From Selaginella moellendorffii (taxonomy: Eukaryota; Streptophyta; Lycopodiopsida; Selaginellales; Selaginellaceae), in the NCBI RefSeq assembly GCF_000143415.4, contig NW_003314296.1, forward strand, positions 1,277,858 through 1,341,857: 64,000 bases of DNA, given 5' to 3'. The position numbers and the translations under genes were made by a program. Positions within the stretch are counted from its first letter, which is position 1. Each line of letters opens with the position of its first letter. Shown piece after piece: positions 25,641 to 37,868 of the stretch. A model generated the notes under the pieces. That model was given only the letters and a program-made list of their open reading frames with translations. It searched no databases and was not told the DNA's origin.

Positions 25641-25645
25641 ACCCT

Positions 25646-26190
25646 AGAGTATATTCCAACAAGCTTCTTTTGATTTTCTAAAGTTTACATTCACTTCCAT
25701 TTAAGTTATTATTCATTCAAACAATACTAAGTCATATTTGGTTTAAGAAGTTTAAGACATAGTCTGAAACTGAGTCTAGATACTATATAGTGAAATCCCA
25801 AAACAATTAATCTCCTAATAGGGGGGATAGGAGAGGACATTGTGAAATAAGGAGAATGAGGCTAAAGACCCAAAACTGAGTTGAGATTTGGACCAAAAGT
25901 TGGTAATTTTAGTGAGAGTAAGCATGGACTGGATAGAAGGGTGCTAAAGAAGTGTTCAAAAATAATTTCCATTCTCAGAAGAGAAATCAACTATAGTGCA
26001 AGTAGAATGGTGCCCCGCTTGAGTACCATGTAGCTCTCTCTCTTTCTCTCTCCACCACTTTTGGCCAAAGTTCATCATTCCCGTTGGCAATTAGGACTTT
26101 AACTTCAAGCTCCATTTCTGAAGTGTGGAGACAGTTCCAAGTGGAAGTGTTCATGAAATATGACTTTGGAGAAAGATTTTGCCCTCGAGG
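25646..26190. other. Spacer between the copia remnant and the MATE pseudogene
   Basis: A purine run AATAGGGGGGATAGGAGAGG (about 25817) could be a polypurine tract of the copia element, but no LTR follows that I can match. Otherwise nothing is recognised. Confidence 0.4.
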
Positions 26191-26199
26191 GTAAGTTGA

Positions 26200-27628
26200 A
26201 GCTATGACAAAGAGCACTCGCAGAGAATTCCAATCACTAAACCCTATAAGATTTTCAAACGATAAAGAAATTATACCTTTCCATTGAGGCCGAAATGGAC
26301 AGCAAATATGTAAGCGATTGGTACACCAACAATGTAGCAAGCTCTTGCAACACCTAAAGTTCTCATGGTCGATCCATAAAAATCATAGAAAGAATCACGA
26401 AAGAATCAACATCGTCAGGAGTCCAAAGTTCTTGGAGGATTGATATGAACTTACCCGAAATGGATCCTTGGATATCATCCATGAAGGGCATCAGAGGTGT
26501 GGTACAACTTCTACTATAAGCTTTGGCGACTTCTTTGCGAGCCAAAAACAAGATCGTCACCATTATCGTAGCCTTGACGAGCACGAGACCAAGCGTGACA
26601 ACGAATGAAAACTGCACAAACATTGGAAACATGGCCAGCTCCAAGCTCGTTGGAAATTCGTGTACTATGAAAAAATACTTGAAAACTCTGATCAATAAGA
26701 ATGTAAGGAGAAACTGGCTGATATTCCAATACCACGTCAATCATAGAGTGTTATATCTTCTTAGATCAAGGTTCCTTCATATCTTCATATATCAAAGGAG
26801 TTTAACCTTCCGACTAAACTTCATTCTTACATGATCGAATAGACCGATGCCTCGAGTTGGGGATTTGGCAGAAGTCCTGAAAAGAACTACCGTCTCAAAG
26901 CCCACCATTCCACACTAAACAAACAAATCAAAAAGTAAAAAAATGTGATAAAGAAGGTACAAGACATAATTTACCAGACATGATCGCTGAAGCAACTGCC
27001 AACTTTAAGAAAACTTCGATGTCTCGAAACATTTCGGTGGAAAATCCGGGCCAACATTGCTGGCAGCGAGGGATGAAAGCCACCAAGAGCACAAACAATC
27101 CAGCGTTTATCCAGTAGGAAATGCTGAGTCCAATTCCCAGCTTGTGGATCATGATCCAGCAGAGCAGCATTGGAACCACGAAGCTATGGATCTGGAGAAA
27201 TCTCATGAGTGGCTGGATCAAAGCATAGGATAGCAATCCCGGGATCAAATAGCGGGCGTAGGTCCCGGCCTTGAGGGTTCCACATTGTTGAACAAAAGAG
27301 CAAATGGTAGCGAGATCAAGAAGAATTCCCAGCGTGTGGTATTGCTTGGTTCCATAGGCTTGGCCGCAAAGAGTTTCCAGAGCGCTAGCCAGTTCCAGCT
27401 GCAAAACAATCAAACAGAGAAGAAGACCAATGCAAGCTCGCAAACTTTGAAGAACAGTGATAAACTTGGCTAAAGAACAAGAGGAAGAACTCACTACGAA
27501 TTTATAGAGAAGATACTGAATCCCGAGATGGTGCAAAAGGAAGTGGCGATGGAATTGACGCCCATCATCGGCAGCACGAGCCAGAGCTGGCGCCCAATCT
27601 CCGCTCGAGCCCGATTGAAGGCGACCAT
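26200..27628 (-). pseudogene. Decayed MATE transporter, tandem copy
   Basis: Begins with an ATG at 27628 (MVAFNRARAEIGRQLWLALP) and can be followed block by block against the intact copy upstream. Exon 1 has lost about 25 residues spanning the second half of the first helix. Exon 2 (about 27400-26990) lacks the segment before LLCWIMIHK and the AHGAA motif after GIG. The third exon is frameshifted (VEWWAL then stop). The RISNELGAG exon (about 26660) is frameshifted after VSN. The last traces are near 26270 (FHFGLNGK-like, then GLVIGIL). It cannot encode a 12-helix transporter. Confidence 0.85.
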
Positions 27629-27725
27629 CTTCTTCTTCTGTAAAACTCGCTCCTCTAATTCCTTCCAGATTTAGATCTTATTCTTGTGACGTGTCACATT
27701 TTACCGTACTCAAGTACGGCATGAT

Positions 27726-29774
27726 CTAAGATAGTAATGGTAAAGTTGCCGAGGTCTCGACTCTCTTGGTCGCGTTCTCGGCCTGGAAGAGGAAGTTTTA
27801 AAATCGATGTCGAACCAAAACTTCCAAGAGAGATTTAGATTTCTTACTTGTTTTTCCCAGTTTGTGAAGACACTAGAGATCAAAAGGAAGGTTATCGCTT
27901 GTGTGCCCGTTCCACAAAGTATTCCAATCACTAGTCCCTGTTCGATTTGGGAGGAACACAAAACTTCGACGATCAGGAGTAACAAAACACGATTATTCAC
28001 ACCTTTCCATTGAGGCCGAAATGGAACGCGAGACTGTAAGCGATTGGTACACCAACAATGTAGTAAGCTCCCAGATTTGCAGCAGCAGCAGTTGCTTGCC
28101 ATCCACAACCCCTCGCAACACCTAAAGTTCTCACGATCGATCATAAAATCCCATGAAAGTCATCTCCGAAGTTCTTGGAGCGATTATGAGCTTACCCGAG
28201 ATGGATCCTTGGATATCATCCATGAAGGAAATGAGGGCTATGATCGGTCCAAGCTTCGCCACATTGTTGATAACTTCTGGTTCGTTACTATAAACTCTTC
28301 CCAGAAAGTGGCGAGCCAAGAACAAGAGAATCGCCATTGTCGTAGCATCAAGGAGGGCGAGACCAAGTGTGACAAAGAAGGCAAACCGCGCATTGGAAAC
28401 TTGGCCAGCTCCAAGCTCATTGGAAATTCGCGTACTATGAAAGACCAAAACTTGATTTTTCAGTAAGAAAATGGATGAAATTTTACCTGGCCGCTATACC
28501 AATGCCATAAGGTATCATAAACGTGAAGCTTACAGTGTTCAAGCTGCAAGGACGGTTTTACCGTGATCAGTAAAATCAAAAATCAATCTACAATCTCATT
28601 TACATGATCGAATAAACCGAGGTTTGGAGCTGGGGATTTGGCAAAAGTCCTGAGAGGAGAAGCAGTAGCTCAAAAGCCCACCATTCCACACTGCCAAAAA
28701 AAAAAAAAGATAGTAAGAAATAGCACAAAAAACGAAAGAGAAAACCATAATTTACCAGACCATGATCGCGGAAGGGACCGCCAACCTCAGGAAAAGTTTG
28801 AAGTCTCGAAACGCTTCGGTGGAAAATCCGGGCCAGCATTTCTTGCAGCGAGGGATAAAAGCCACCAAGAGCATAAAAAATCCAGCGTTTAGCCAGAAGC
28901 AAATGCTGAGCGAGATCGCGGCTCCATGAGCTCCAATTCCCAGCTTATGGATCATGATCCAGCAGAGTAGTATGTGAACTAGCAAGCTCACGACAGAGCA
29001 AAACAGCATTGGAACCACGCAACTCTGGGTCTGGAGAAATCTCATGAGTGGCTGGATCAAAGCGTAAGATAGCAGCCCTGGGATCAAGTAGCGCGCGTAG
29101 ATCCCGGCCTTGAGAGAAATATCTGGAGCCTGGCCGAAGAAGAGGAGGACTGGCTCCATGTTGTAGAACAAGAGAGCTAATGGTATCGAGATCATGATAA
29201 GGATACAAATTGCTCTTTGGAGGAGAATTCCCAGCGTGTGGTATTGCTTGGCTCCATAGGCTTGGCCGCAAAGAGTTTCCAGAGCGCTCGCCAGTCCCAG
29301 CTATTTCAATAGGAAAATCCAAGATGGATTAGAATCCGTGCAAGCAATCACCCATCATATCCAGAGAAGACTCAAGCAAAGTTCTAGAGATAAAATCCAG
29401 CACTGAAAGCTTTGCATGATGAGGAGATAAGAAAATGGGGGACTAACTATTGGAAGATCAATCATTGAGTCATTTATACCTAGGAGAAGAGAAATGGGTT
29501 TGTTTACCAGGATGCTGAAGCCCGTGACATTGCAAAAGGAGCTGGCGATGGAGGCGCCGGACAGATCGAGCTCTCCCAGGTGACCCACGAACATCACCGA
29601 GACGAGCTGGATGGAATACTGGAGGAGATTGACGCCCATCATCGGCAGCGCGAGCCAGAGCTGGCGCCCAATCTCCGCTCGCACCCGATTAGCAAGGCGG
29701 CCATGAGTGGCATCTTCTTCTTCTTGTTCTAAGTCAAGCTCTTTTCTCTGGCTCATGCTGCTCAGTGCCGCCAT
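27726..29774 (-). CDS. MATE-family multidrug/toxin efflux transporter (DTX type)
   Basis: Eight exons: 29774-29508, 29300-28756, 28690-28604, 28543-28487, 28434-28196, 28121-28003, 27937-27848 and 27782-27726. All introns are GT-AG and frames join exactly, giving 486 residues, the usual length for plant DTX proteins. The first MatE domain has QLVSVMFVGHLGELDLSGAS (about 56-75) and ASALETLCGQAYGAKQYH (about 93-110), both family signatures. The second starts near VEWWAFELL (about 274) and includes TRISNELGAGQVSN (about 320). The protein should span a vacuolar or plasma membrane 12 times and export organic cations, flavonoids or other metabolites by H+ antiport (family knowledge). Substrate is unknown. 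The stop lies 97 bp from the ATG of the decayed copy. Confidence 0.92.
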
Positions 29775-30010
29775 GCCCAAGCCTGATCCTTTAATTCAAT
29801 CTGTCGACGTCTCTTTCTTTATTGAATGTTTTGTTTGTACGGATTCAAAGTAGAAGAAGCAAGAATGTTGACAAGATCTTGCATTTTTTATTTTTGACGT
29901 GAAATCTTAATTTTATGCCATCTTATCTCGAGCTTGGCGGAGAAAGTGGAGCTTGGGACAAAAGAGTCCTATAGCAGCTATAGAAAAACCCTCCCTCACC
30001 TGTTCACACC

Positions 30011-30110
30011 NNNNNNNNNNNNNNNNNNNNNNNNNNNNNNNNNNNNNNNNNNNNNNNNNNNNNNNNNNNNNNNNNNNNNNNNNNNNNNNNNNNNNNNNNN
30101 NNNNNNNNNN
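30011..30110. other. Assembly gap (100 N)
   Basis: Exactly 100 N, a conventional placeholder for a gap of unknown size. It truncates the 5' LTR of the gypsy element on its right. Apparent reading frames across it are meaningless. Confidence 0.98.
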
Positions 30111-33100
30111 GAACCATGGACACTCATAACTGCATAGAATAATTATGTGCATTCGTCTTTTTTCTTTTTAAATTTTATTCAATCAGGTCATCAAAAAATT
30201 TCATCTCATGGAAAATCAAACAACAATCTCAACCATAGGAATATTTTAAGAATATCCTATGGCTGTGGGATTTAGTTGGGTTCACTCTTTATTCACTTCA
30301 TTGGTATCGGAATAGTCTATTCTTTTGGGGATGGCAAATAAATGGGATATAAATTTTGATGAGGAGTATAGTGTTAGTGATGATGGCCATGATGATGAGG
30401 AAGAGATTTTTAATGATGTCGTTATGCAATAAGGTTGCCAAATTCTTAAGGTTCAAAGTGACATTAAAGAGGTTAAAGATTTTATCAATTTCATTAAGAA
30501 TTTCCTACTTCGCATGAACCCTCAAAAATTGAACTAATCTTATGTCCATGATTATTATTGGTATATCAAATATGCCAAAGATTATAATGGAAATCATTAT
30601 TAGATGTTTGTAATAGCTAAAAGGTTGATTTTTGGTTGGAATTGTGAGAAAGTTGTTAATTTTACAATCTTTGTAAAGATAAAGTGAAGATTGATTTTTT
30701 GGTGATAAAGCTCATGAATTATGCTTTTTCGTGGTGGTTAAACTATATCAAAGTTAATCCTAAGCCAACTTCCTAAAGTGATTTGACAAACCATTTCATT
30801 TGTCAAGAAGTTTGAAGAGCTATTAAAGATCAAATAAGGGACTTTGTCTTTGGATGTGTATATCCATAAATTCCATGATCTTTGTTTTAGTTTCATGGGT
30901 ACCTATAATAAATTGTTAAAGGTGCAATGTTTCACCAAATAAGAATCTTTAGCAATGTTGACTAATGTTATCATTAAAGTTCAGATCTTTTCACCCAAAC
31001 TGTCAATCTACTTTAATTAACAGAATGGTCTACATAGTAGTCAACATGATGACCAACCCATCAATGCTTCATATTCAAAGAAAAAATAACTATTGCTTCA
31101 TAAGGGCTCAAAGAGTGGAGATGGCAATGAAACTAAAAAAAATTGTTTGGACTAGTGAGAGAAGGGGGCAATTATTTTTATTATCAATAAGCTAGACATC
31201 ATAGCAAGGATTGTCTTTTTGTGATCAATATTTTCCAATCTTTTCTAGAATACATCAAAACATGCTATTATTCATGATTGAGATGAGAAGTGTCAAATGG
31301 CGTTTTAGTGTTTGAAGCAATATTATATTTCTACTACTATGTTGAAGATTTTTTATCTTGAGAAGTCTTTTGTGGTCAAGACAAATGCAAGTGACAATGC
31401 TATTAGAGCCATCTTGCTTTAAGTTGGGCATCTTCTTGCATATATGAGGCACAAGTTTGATGCTACATAATGGAATTGGCCTACTTAAGACAAGGAGTTA
31501 TATGTTGTAATTGTTCTATGAAAGAATGACAACATTATTTATATAGATAGAACTTCTATATAAATTCAAACTATCAGTCTCTTTAGTATTTTAATTGTCA
31601 AAAGAATCTTCAAGGCCACCTTGTTTGTTGGCAAGAGTTCCTATAAGAAATGTCTATTAAAATCCAGTACAAATATGGAGGTGATAATAAGGTGGTTAAT
31701 GCATTATCCATGATGGTAAATTCTATCTTATTTATGAAGTGATCCAATGATTTCTTGGATGAGTTTATGCAGTTTGTTAACTTCAACTCCTTTATCATTG
31801 ATATTCATATGAAAGTTTTATTAAGGGTTTGAAGGGTGATAGATTTGTGTCATTTAATATACGAGATGGAATTCTGGAGAAGAAAGGATGCATGATGGTT
31901 CCTTATGTTGATAAATTCATCAAATGGATTTTGGTTGAATGTCATAATGTGCCAAGTATTGGGCATCTGGGGGTATTGAGAATATATATATTGGTGAAGA
32001 CATATTTTTTTTGGCATGGGATGAAATTAGATGTTAAAAATTACATATGTGGTTATTTAACCTACAAGATAGTCAAAGTTGATAATCAAAAGCTCGCTAA
32101 TCTCTATTATCCTTTATATGTACCTGAGAATAAATAGGATAACATTTCAATAAATTTTATCACTAGTTTACCAAGAGCTTTTAAGGAAATGATGCTATTA
32201 GGTTGTTATGGATTGTTTGACGAAGATTGTTCATTTTTTCCTAATGAAGATGACAATTAAAGCTTTTGAACTTGCTTAATTATTTGTAGACCAATTATTC
32301 AATCTCTATGGTTTGCTTGATAATATTGTGAGTGATCAAAATCCCAAGTTCATGTCCAAGTTTTGGCAAACAATTTTTGATAAGCTAGAGATTAAGTTGA
32401 GTATGAATAGTGGTAAGTATCCACAATTAGATAGGTAGATAAAGCACAAGTTAGAAGATATGCTAAAGTTGTGGGAAAACTTGACTCAACAAGGACTATG
32501 AGAGAAGTATTTGCCTTTGCTTCAATTTACTTACAATAGTGCTTATCAATTAGCTATTTGCATATTTCCATTTATGGCAATATATGGCTATGAGCCTAAG
32601 TTTCCCGTGAGGTTAAGTTTAGTTTTGGTTTGGGTGCCTCATACTTTTGATTTCCTATATGCAAGACAAACTTGAGTTGGCAAAGTTAAATATGAGACAA
32701 ACTCAAGATTAAAACAAAACATTGATTGATGAGTATTGTCATTATCAAAAATACAAAGTTGGTGACTAATTTTTTTTTTAAGCTATCAAATGCACAATGG
32801 CCTTTGAGAGATGGCAGTGCTAAGTTGTCTATACAGTATTGTGGGCTATGAACAATTTTACAATGTGTGGGGGATATTGTTTACACTTTGGACTTGCCAG
32901 GTAATTTAAAGATTCATCCAACATTCCATGTGAGCAAGCTTAAAGTGTGTTTGCACTTTGGTGATATCATGGATTAATCCATCATCTAAGTCCCAAAGAT
33001 TTAAGGTTAGTTTGGCCAATATTTTTGCTCAAAGATTGATGAAAATATGCCATAAAACAAGTTGGGCTTTGTTAGTTTAGTGGAATGGTAATTCCATGGA

Positions 33101-33772
33101 CAAAGTTACATGGGAAATTGAAGATGATGTGAAAAAAGTGTTTTTAAGTTTTAATTATGACTTGGATGACATTTTTGAAGAAAGGGAAAATTGAGTTCTA
33201 TAATCATATTACTATATGATTTGTGTTGTTTATTCTATTTTCATTCTTTTTTTTTTCATGATTATATTGTTATGTGAGAAAGCTATATTGTTTTCTTTCT
33301 TTCTTGGCTATTTATTGCAACATTGGTATTGCTGTTTGCTCATCTTTTCTCAATGGCCGTATTGCCTTAAACTCTTTTCATATGAGGCTTGTTTAGTTTC
33401 TTGAGGCTGCTGTCCATGGCTGAGTTATGAGGGAGATAGTGCTCAAAGCTGCTCAAAGCTATCATGAAATAATGTAACTTGTTGGTTCAATAGCAAGCTA
33501 CCATGGAGGCAATTGGAGCAACTGGGAGATAGTGCTCAAAGCTACTCAAAATTCAAATTGCTTCATCAAGGTCACTACATTGGCTTGTGTGTTGAAAGAG
33601 TGACTTTATCTTTTGTTAGATATTTGAACTATAAAATCAAACTTCCTACCACCATTAAATCTGACACAAACCATAGGAATAATCCAAGAATATTCTATAA
33701 CCTGTGGGACTTAAGGCTGTAATGCCTTAAGAGTTAGGAGGTTAATTTAGGGTTCACTTCTTATTCATTTCA
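30111..33772 (+). mobile_element. Degenerate Ty3/gypsy chromovirus
   Basis: The end of a 5' LTR (to about 30300) is followed by TTGGTATCGGA, a tRNA-iMet primer site. Traces in order: gag (30330-30960, an acidic start MANKWDINFDEEY and a later KFHDLCFSFMGTYNKLL); RNase H (about 31340-31520: SFVVKTNASDNAI, LAYMRHKFDA, DKELYVV); integrase (31829-32560); and a C-terminal chromodomain-like block near 33070-33180 (VQWNGNS, VTWEIEDDV). The LTR end reappears at about 33660-33772. Most of the RT is missing or unrecognisable. The integrase C-terminal chromodomain assigns it to chromoviruses. Confidence 0.85.
31829..32137 (+). pseudogene. Gypsy integrase zinc-binding region
   Basis: An open stretch of about 100 codons with ECHNVPSIGHLGVLRIY, FFWHGMKLDVKNYI and then CGYLTYKIVKVDNQK. 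It matches the H2C2 zinc-binding head of gypsy integrases, except that the second Cys of the usual CxxC pair reads Y. The catalytic core follows in broken frames to about 32560 (LYGLLDNIVSDQ, QFTYNSAYQ). Confidence 0.85.
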
Positions 33773-33951
33773 ATCTAGAAAATTTGATTTTATAGTTCAA
33801 ATATCTAGCAAAAGATAAAGTCACTCTTTCAACACACAAACCAATGTAGTGACATTGATGAAGTAATTTAAGCTTTGAGCACTATCTCCCAATGGCTCCA
33901 ATTGCCTCCATGGTAGCTTGCTATTGAACCAACAAGTTATGTTATTTCATG
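33464..33951. repeat. Inverted repeat at the 3' end of the gypsy element
   Basis: 33464-33641 is nearly the reverse complement of 33783-33951 (about 170-bp arms, 141-base spacer holding the LTR end). The left arm lies within the presumed 3' LTR, the right arm just outside it, so a truncated inverted LTR piece abuts the element. Within the left half, GGGAGATAGTGCTCAAAGCT also occurs twice (33430 and 33524). Confidence 0.8.
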
Positions 33952-36060
33952 AGCGAAGATGGTAATGGAATGAGCTAACTTGATGACATTGCTTTGCCCT
34001 TCAATGTCCACTATCTGAGATAAAATCCATGGATATCCAAAAAGATTATATGTTAGGTCTATGTACTAATTATTTAGAGTTTTGTAATGCAAACTAATAT
34101 TGCCCTTGGTGGCACTGATGCTTGTCTCCATGCAAGCCAGGCAACAAACGTCACCTAAAGACTAGCTTCACCTTGATGTTCATCTTCTTGATTCTATCCA
34201 TCACTTGATCAACCATTTCTTATTTGTCCTTGCATGAACTTTTCTTTCCCTTTCCATCTGGCTTGACATATAGAACCAATAAATGGTGAATGTTGCTAGA
34301 TTAATGTGTAGCACCAGTATGTAGATCCCTCAATAGCATTTGAGGAGTGGTGATGAGGGCCTGTATTGAGTGACAAAAGTTTCATGAATGGGTAATCAAC
34401 TTGTCACAAACTAGTTCTTTGGATAAAAATACCTGTGAATATAAATGTTTCCACCACTTAAACCACCTGAAGGTTTTATGGACACGTATGTTAAATGCGA
34501 TATGCCAAATCTAAAATCTTAGTTGATTCCATCCAAGAGAATATAATCTCTATGAATTATTAGAGGATCCTATCATATTCAGTCAGTAAAAGAACAAAAA
34601 GACTAAAGTAACTTCATCCAAGCCTTTTGCAGCAGTTATAGCAATTGCTAATCACTGGTAACAATTTAAAATCTGAATAGAGTATTTGCAATGGAATGAT
34701 AAAAAGCAAAAAATGATAATAGATATAAATAATAATACCAAGAAGTCTTTTGTGTGGTGAAAAGTAATTTTAAAGAGAGATTAGGGAGTTCTTAAATTTG
34801 AAATTTATATGATAAAAGATGAATATAATCTTTAATTGATTTCATTTATAGTGTATATTTTATAAAATTTAGAAAAGTAATTTTAAAGAGAGATTAGGGA
34901 GTTCTTAAATTTAAAATTTATAAAATAAAGATGAATATAATATTTAAGTGATTTCATTTATAGTGTATATTTATAAAATTTAGACTATTGAAAAAATTAA
35001 ATTAAATTTTTTTTATTGGTATTTGTCAACTATGAGCTACTAAGATGTGGTGTAGATCTTCTATAGCTTTTCCATTGTTAATAATTAATGATGCATATAT
35101 GAGTTTAGATTAGATATTTTTAAATGAAAGGAAATAAAAATAAATTAGTTTTATCAAAATTTGTTCATCATAATATTAAAAGAATATCTTGATGATGTTG
35201 TTATACTATTACTAAGTTTTAGATTTATTAAAATTCAATAAAAAAAGTATTTATTATAAAAAATTATATAGTTATCTTATTTAACATTTTTAAAATTAAA
35301 TTTATTATTTATTAAATTTTTTACTCATATATAGTGCTTTTTTATAGAAGATATAACAGTGATTTTATCTTTAAGTGATTTCTTTTAGTTGTAAAATTTA
35401 TATTATTAAGTTAATTTAATTTAATTTATTCTTCCATATATTTCAAGTAAGAGTTATAGAGTTATGGTTAGAATCATTTGCAGTTTTTCTGTTTTTTCTA
35501 TCACACATTCAATATGTTATTATAATACTAAAATTATATCTTGATGATATTTCTATATTATTGGTAAGTTCTAGATTTATAAAATATAATCATTAGTGAT
35601 AAATAACAAATTTTGTGATTATAGTTCTTAGAATATTATATAGATAACTTATTACCAATTTAAATCATAAATCATTCATTTATTTATAATGTAAAAAATC
35701 TTAAGTTTTAATTTGAAAATTATAAAATAAAATGAGGATAATATTTAAATGATTCTTTTAGATATAAGTTATTAAATTTAAACAACTTTGGGTGGTAGTG
35801 GATATAACTAAAATATGCTTGAATATTCTATTATCTAATTATTTAGATTCATCTTGTATTTATAAATTTTAAACATATTTATATTTCTGAAATACTTTTT
35901 ATTATATTATTATTTATTCTATCATCAAATGATTGATATGTAATAAGATGAATCTTGATTTAAAAATTATAAACATGTTTATATTTATTTATCTATTGGA
36001 TTATTCAATAGTAGTAAATATTAAATAAAATAGTAATAAACTGGCAATGCACAACAAATA
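33952..36060. other. AT-rich intergenic sequence
   Basis: Very AT-rich, especially 34740-36050, with stops in all frames. A weak coding-like minus-strand stretch near 34140-34300 (RIKKMNIKVKLVF) might be a transposase trace, but I could not extend it. Confidence 0.45.
34760..34983. repeat. Tandem duplication, two units of about 113 bp
   Basis: Units 34760-34872 and 34873-34983 both start AAAAGTAATTTTAAAGAGAG and end in TATAAAATTTAG, with only a few differences. Confidence 0.9.
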
Positions 36061-36232
36061 ATTTTAATATATGTTATCAATCTCCATCAGATGGGATAAC
36101 TGTCAAAGGGTTATTTTTTTAACCACGTCTTAATGAATAATTGCGTTGATGTTTACACTTAGCCAATGGGAGGTTGGAAGGCATTCTAACATGTGTCACA
36201 CATTCTAGGTCATTAACGATCCTAAATGGAGA

Positions 36233-36600
36233 GTGGTGATTCATGCTACACCTTCTTCTCTAGGGTTCTGCGCTTGTAAAAGCAAACACCAGGTTATTGC
36301 TTTACAGCTCCCCAATCTCTTTAAGTGCTCTCTCACAGGATTCCAGGGCATTTTCCACAAGTGTGCATGGGGGTGTTCAGATCAACATAAGTGCAAGGAA
36401 CTTCTTGAGATTCCAATTCTCATCCAGAATGGTAAGTTTATTTGGGAGTCTTTCATCATCATTGACTACATTGACAGGTTCTCACATCCATGCACAAAGG
36501 CTGTAGCTCACTTCTGGGCAGACTTGGTTGACAAAAAAGTAATAGAGTCCATTCTTCCAAAACCAGCTTATAGATTATTTGGGGTTTCCTAGACAACAGC
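36233..36600 (+). pseudogene. Tau-class glutathione S-transferase fragment
   Basis: The segment ending at 36592 contains LEIPILIQNGKFIWESFIII, DYID, then AVAHFWADLVDKKV. This is the end of the thioredoxin-fold domain and the start of the helical domain of plant GSTU proteins (family pattern: IPVL-HNGKP--ES--I-EYID and ARFWADF-DKK). The upstream half is garbled: SRVLRL-like codons are in another frame, and the catalytic Ser region cannot be read. The frame stops about 110 residues early. A few altered motif residues (KF for KP) also suggest decay. Confidence 0.75.
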
Positions 36601-37160
36601 ACAGTGACAAAGAAACATGCCATAATGCTAGATTGGGTGCTGATTTCGACTGTCCTTGACTCTCCTTTAGATCCCATTAAAGTGGAATATGCTTGATCCT
36701 ATTCCAAAATCTAATTAGGTAGTTTGCTAATCAGGCAGTTTTGCTAACTAGGTCTAGGCAATTGCTAGTATAACACTAAAAGAATCTTGATGATATTGTT
36801 GGTATGAATTTATAAAATAAAAAATTATTATTTAAACAATGAATGCACAATATTTATTGATGATCCGACTACTTAATCTTAATAGAAAATTGCATGTTTA
36901 AATTATCTTTACGTGTAAATTCACATTTGCAATTTAGAACTTATACTCATTCATACATAGTTTTAAAAGGAAATATCTATTATCTAGGTCACCTAAACAC
37001 TTGCTTTATGTCATAATAGAAAGAGTTTACGTGTTCCAAGAGAAAACACGTTCACATGTCGTAATAGAACACTCTTAAATCAACTATTAAAGGACTGTCA
37101 TGAAACATGAGGTTTTGTGTTCTTTTCATCCATAATCTACTGGGAGCAGGGCATAGCATT
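36601..37160. other. Upstream region of the secreted-protein gene
   Basis: AT-rich, no frame of note. It presumably includes the promoter of the gene at 37167, but no TATA box stands out. Confidence 0.35.
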
Positions 37161-37166
37161 GCTATA

Positions 37167-37624
37167 ATGGATCATAGAGTGATCATTGCACTTGTGTTTC
37201 TTAAGCTTTTGTGCTTTGGCGTGGTTTATAGCGCTGATTGCTATGGGGGTTCCATGCCAAACGGGCTTACAGTATCTAATTACCAAGGAGCTGCCAATCT
37301 TTTTTGTGGGGCTGATATAGCCAACAATGGGAAAACATACAGCTTTGGGTTTGACTCATCTGGAAGGAGAAAAAGTGTTACCCTGACTTTCAGAGGGAAT
37401 GCCAAAGCAAAATATTGCACGGTAATGGATGCAAGGTTTGAACAATGGTGAAGTTTACTAATTACTTGGTAATTCTGAATGTTTAGACTGCGTATAACAA
37501 TATCATCAGCCAATGCATGCAAGCCACATGTGGGCGGAATGCCTGTCCACAAAAGGCAGGTAAATGGGATTGGTCGTTAAATGGCGAAGAAGCCCACTAC
37601 ACTATTGATGGCACTGTTGCTTGA
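37167..37624 (+). CDS. Small secreted cysteine-rich protein, unrecognised family
   Basis: Exons 37167-37421 and 37487-37624, with a 65-bp GT-AG intron and exact phase, give 130 residues. The ATG at 37167 opens a textbook signal peptide (MDHRVIIALVFLKLLCFGVV, cleavage probably after YSA near residue 23). An upstream in-frame ATG at 37107 would bury it. The mature part has six cysteines (DCY, LFCG, KYCT, SQCM, TCGR, ACPQ), enough for three disulphides, and ends in a Trp-containing strand (KWDWSLNGEE). Size, signal peptide, six cysteines and the YNNII-QC spacing recall small secreted proteins of fungi and of plant defence, but I cannot name the family. It is probably apoplastic (inference). Confidence 0.75.
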
Positions 37625-37868
37625 TCTGTCAAATCTAAAATAAAAAATAATATAAAATGATATAATAAGGAATCAACAAGAAAAATGTGCACCTTTTGAA
37701 TCATAAAATAAATATTTCCAGTTGTGATAGATTATGACATGAAAAGATCACGGCATTGGCAGGACAATTTCTAGTTTATGTCCCCATATGCAAATATATA
37801 ACAGCGTATTTCATGCTGTACATGGCATCAGATATCTCATCCATGAACAAAAATCGATCAAAAATCGA

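Larger units (their letters stand above)
21540..25645 (+). mobile_element. Degenerate Ty1/copia retrotransposon
   Basis: A primer site TGGTATCGGAGC (21689-21700) follows the end of a 5' LTR whose start I cannot fix. Gag remains cover about 21760-22700, with a zinc-knuckle-like CYYC region near 22497. A GAG-pre-integrase/integrase stretch follows, with CHGCQLGKHA near 23215 and DLCGPIQVWS near 23300. Then come copia-type reverse transcriptase (24369-25060) and copia RNase H (25107-25640). The order is that of copia (integrase before RT). Many stops and frameshifts interrupt it, so it is inactive. No 3' LTR was recognised. Confidence 0.85.

Noticed and set aside
25840-25990. Possible 3' LTR of the copia element after a purine run
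   Set aside because: The sequence after the purine run does not resemble the 5' LTR end at 21540-21688.
29913-30152. Frames across the N run
   Set aside because: They consist largely of unknown bases.
34140-34300. Possible transposase fragment on the minus strand
   Set aside because: A short lysine/isoleucine-rich stretch with stops on both sides; too little to assign.
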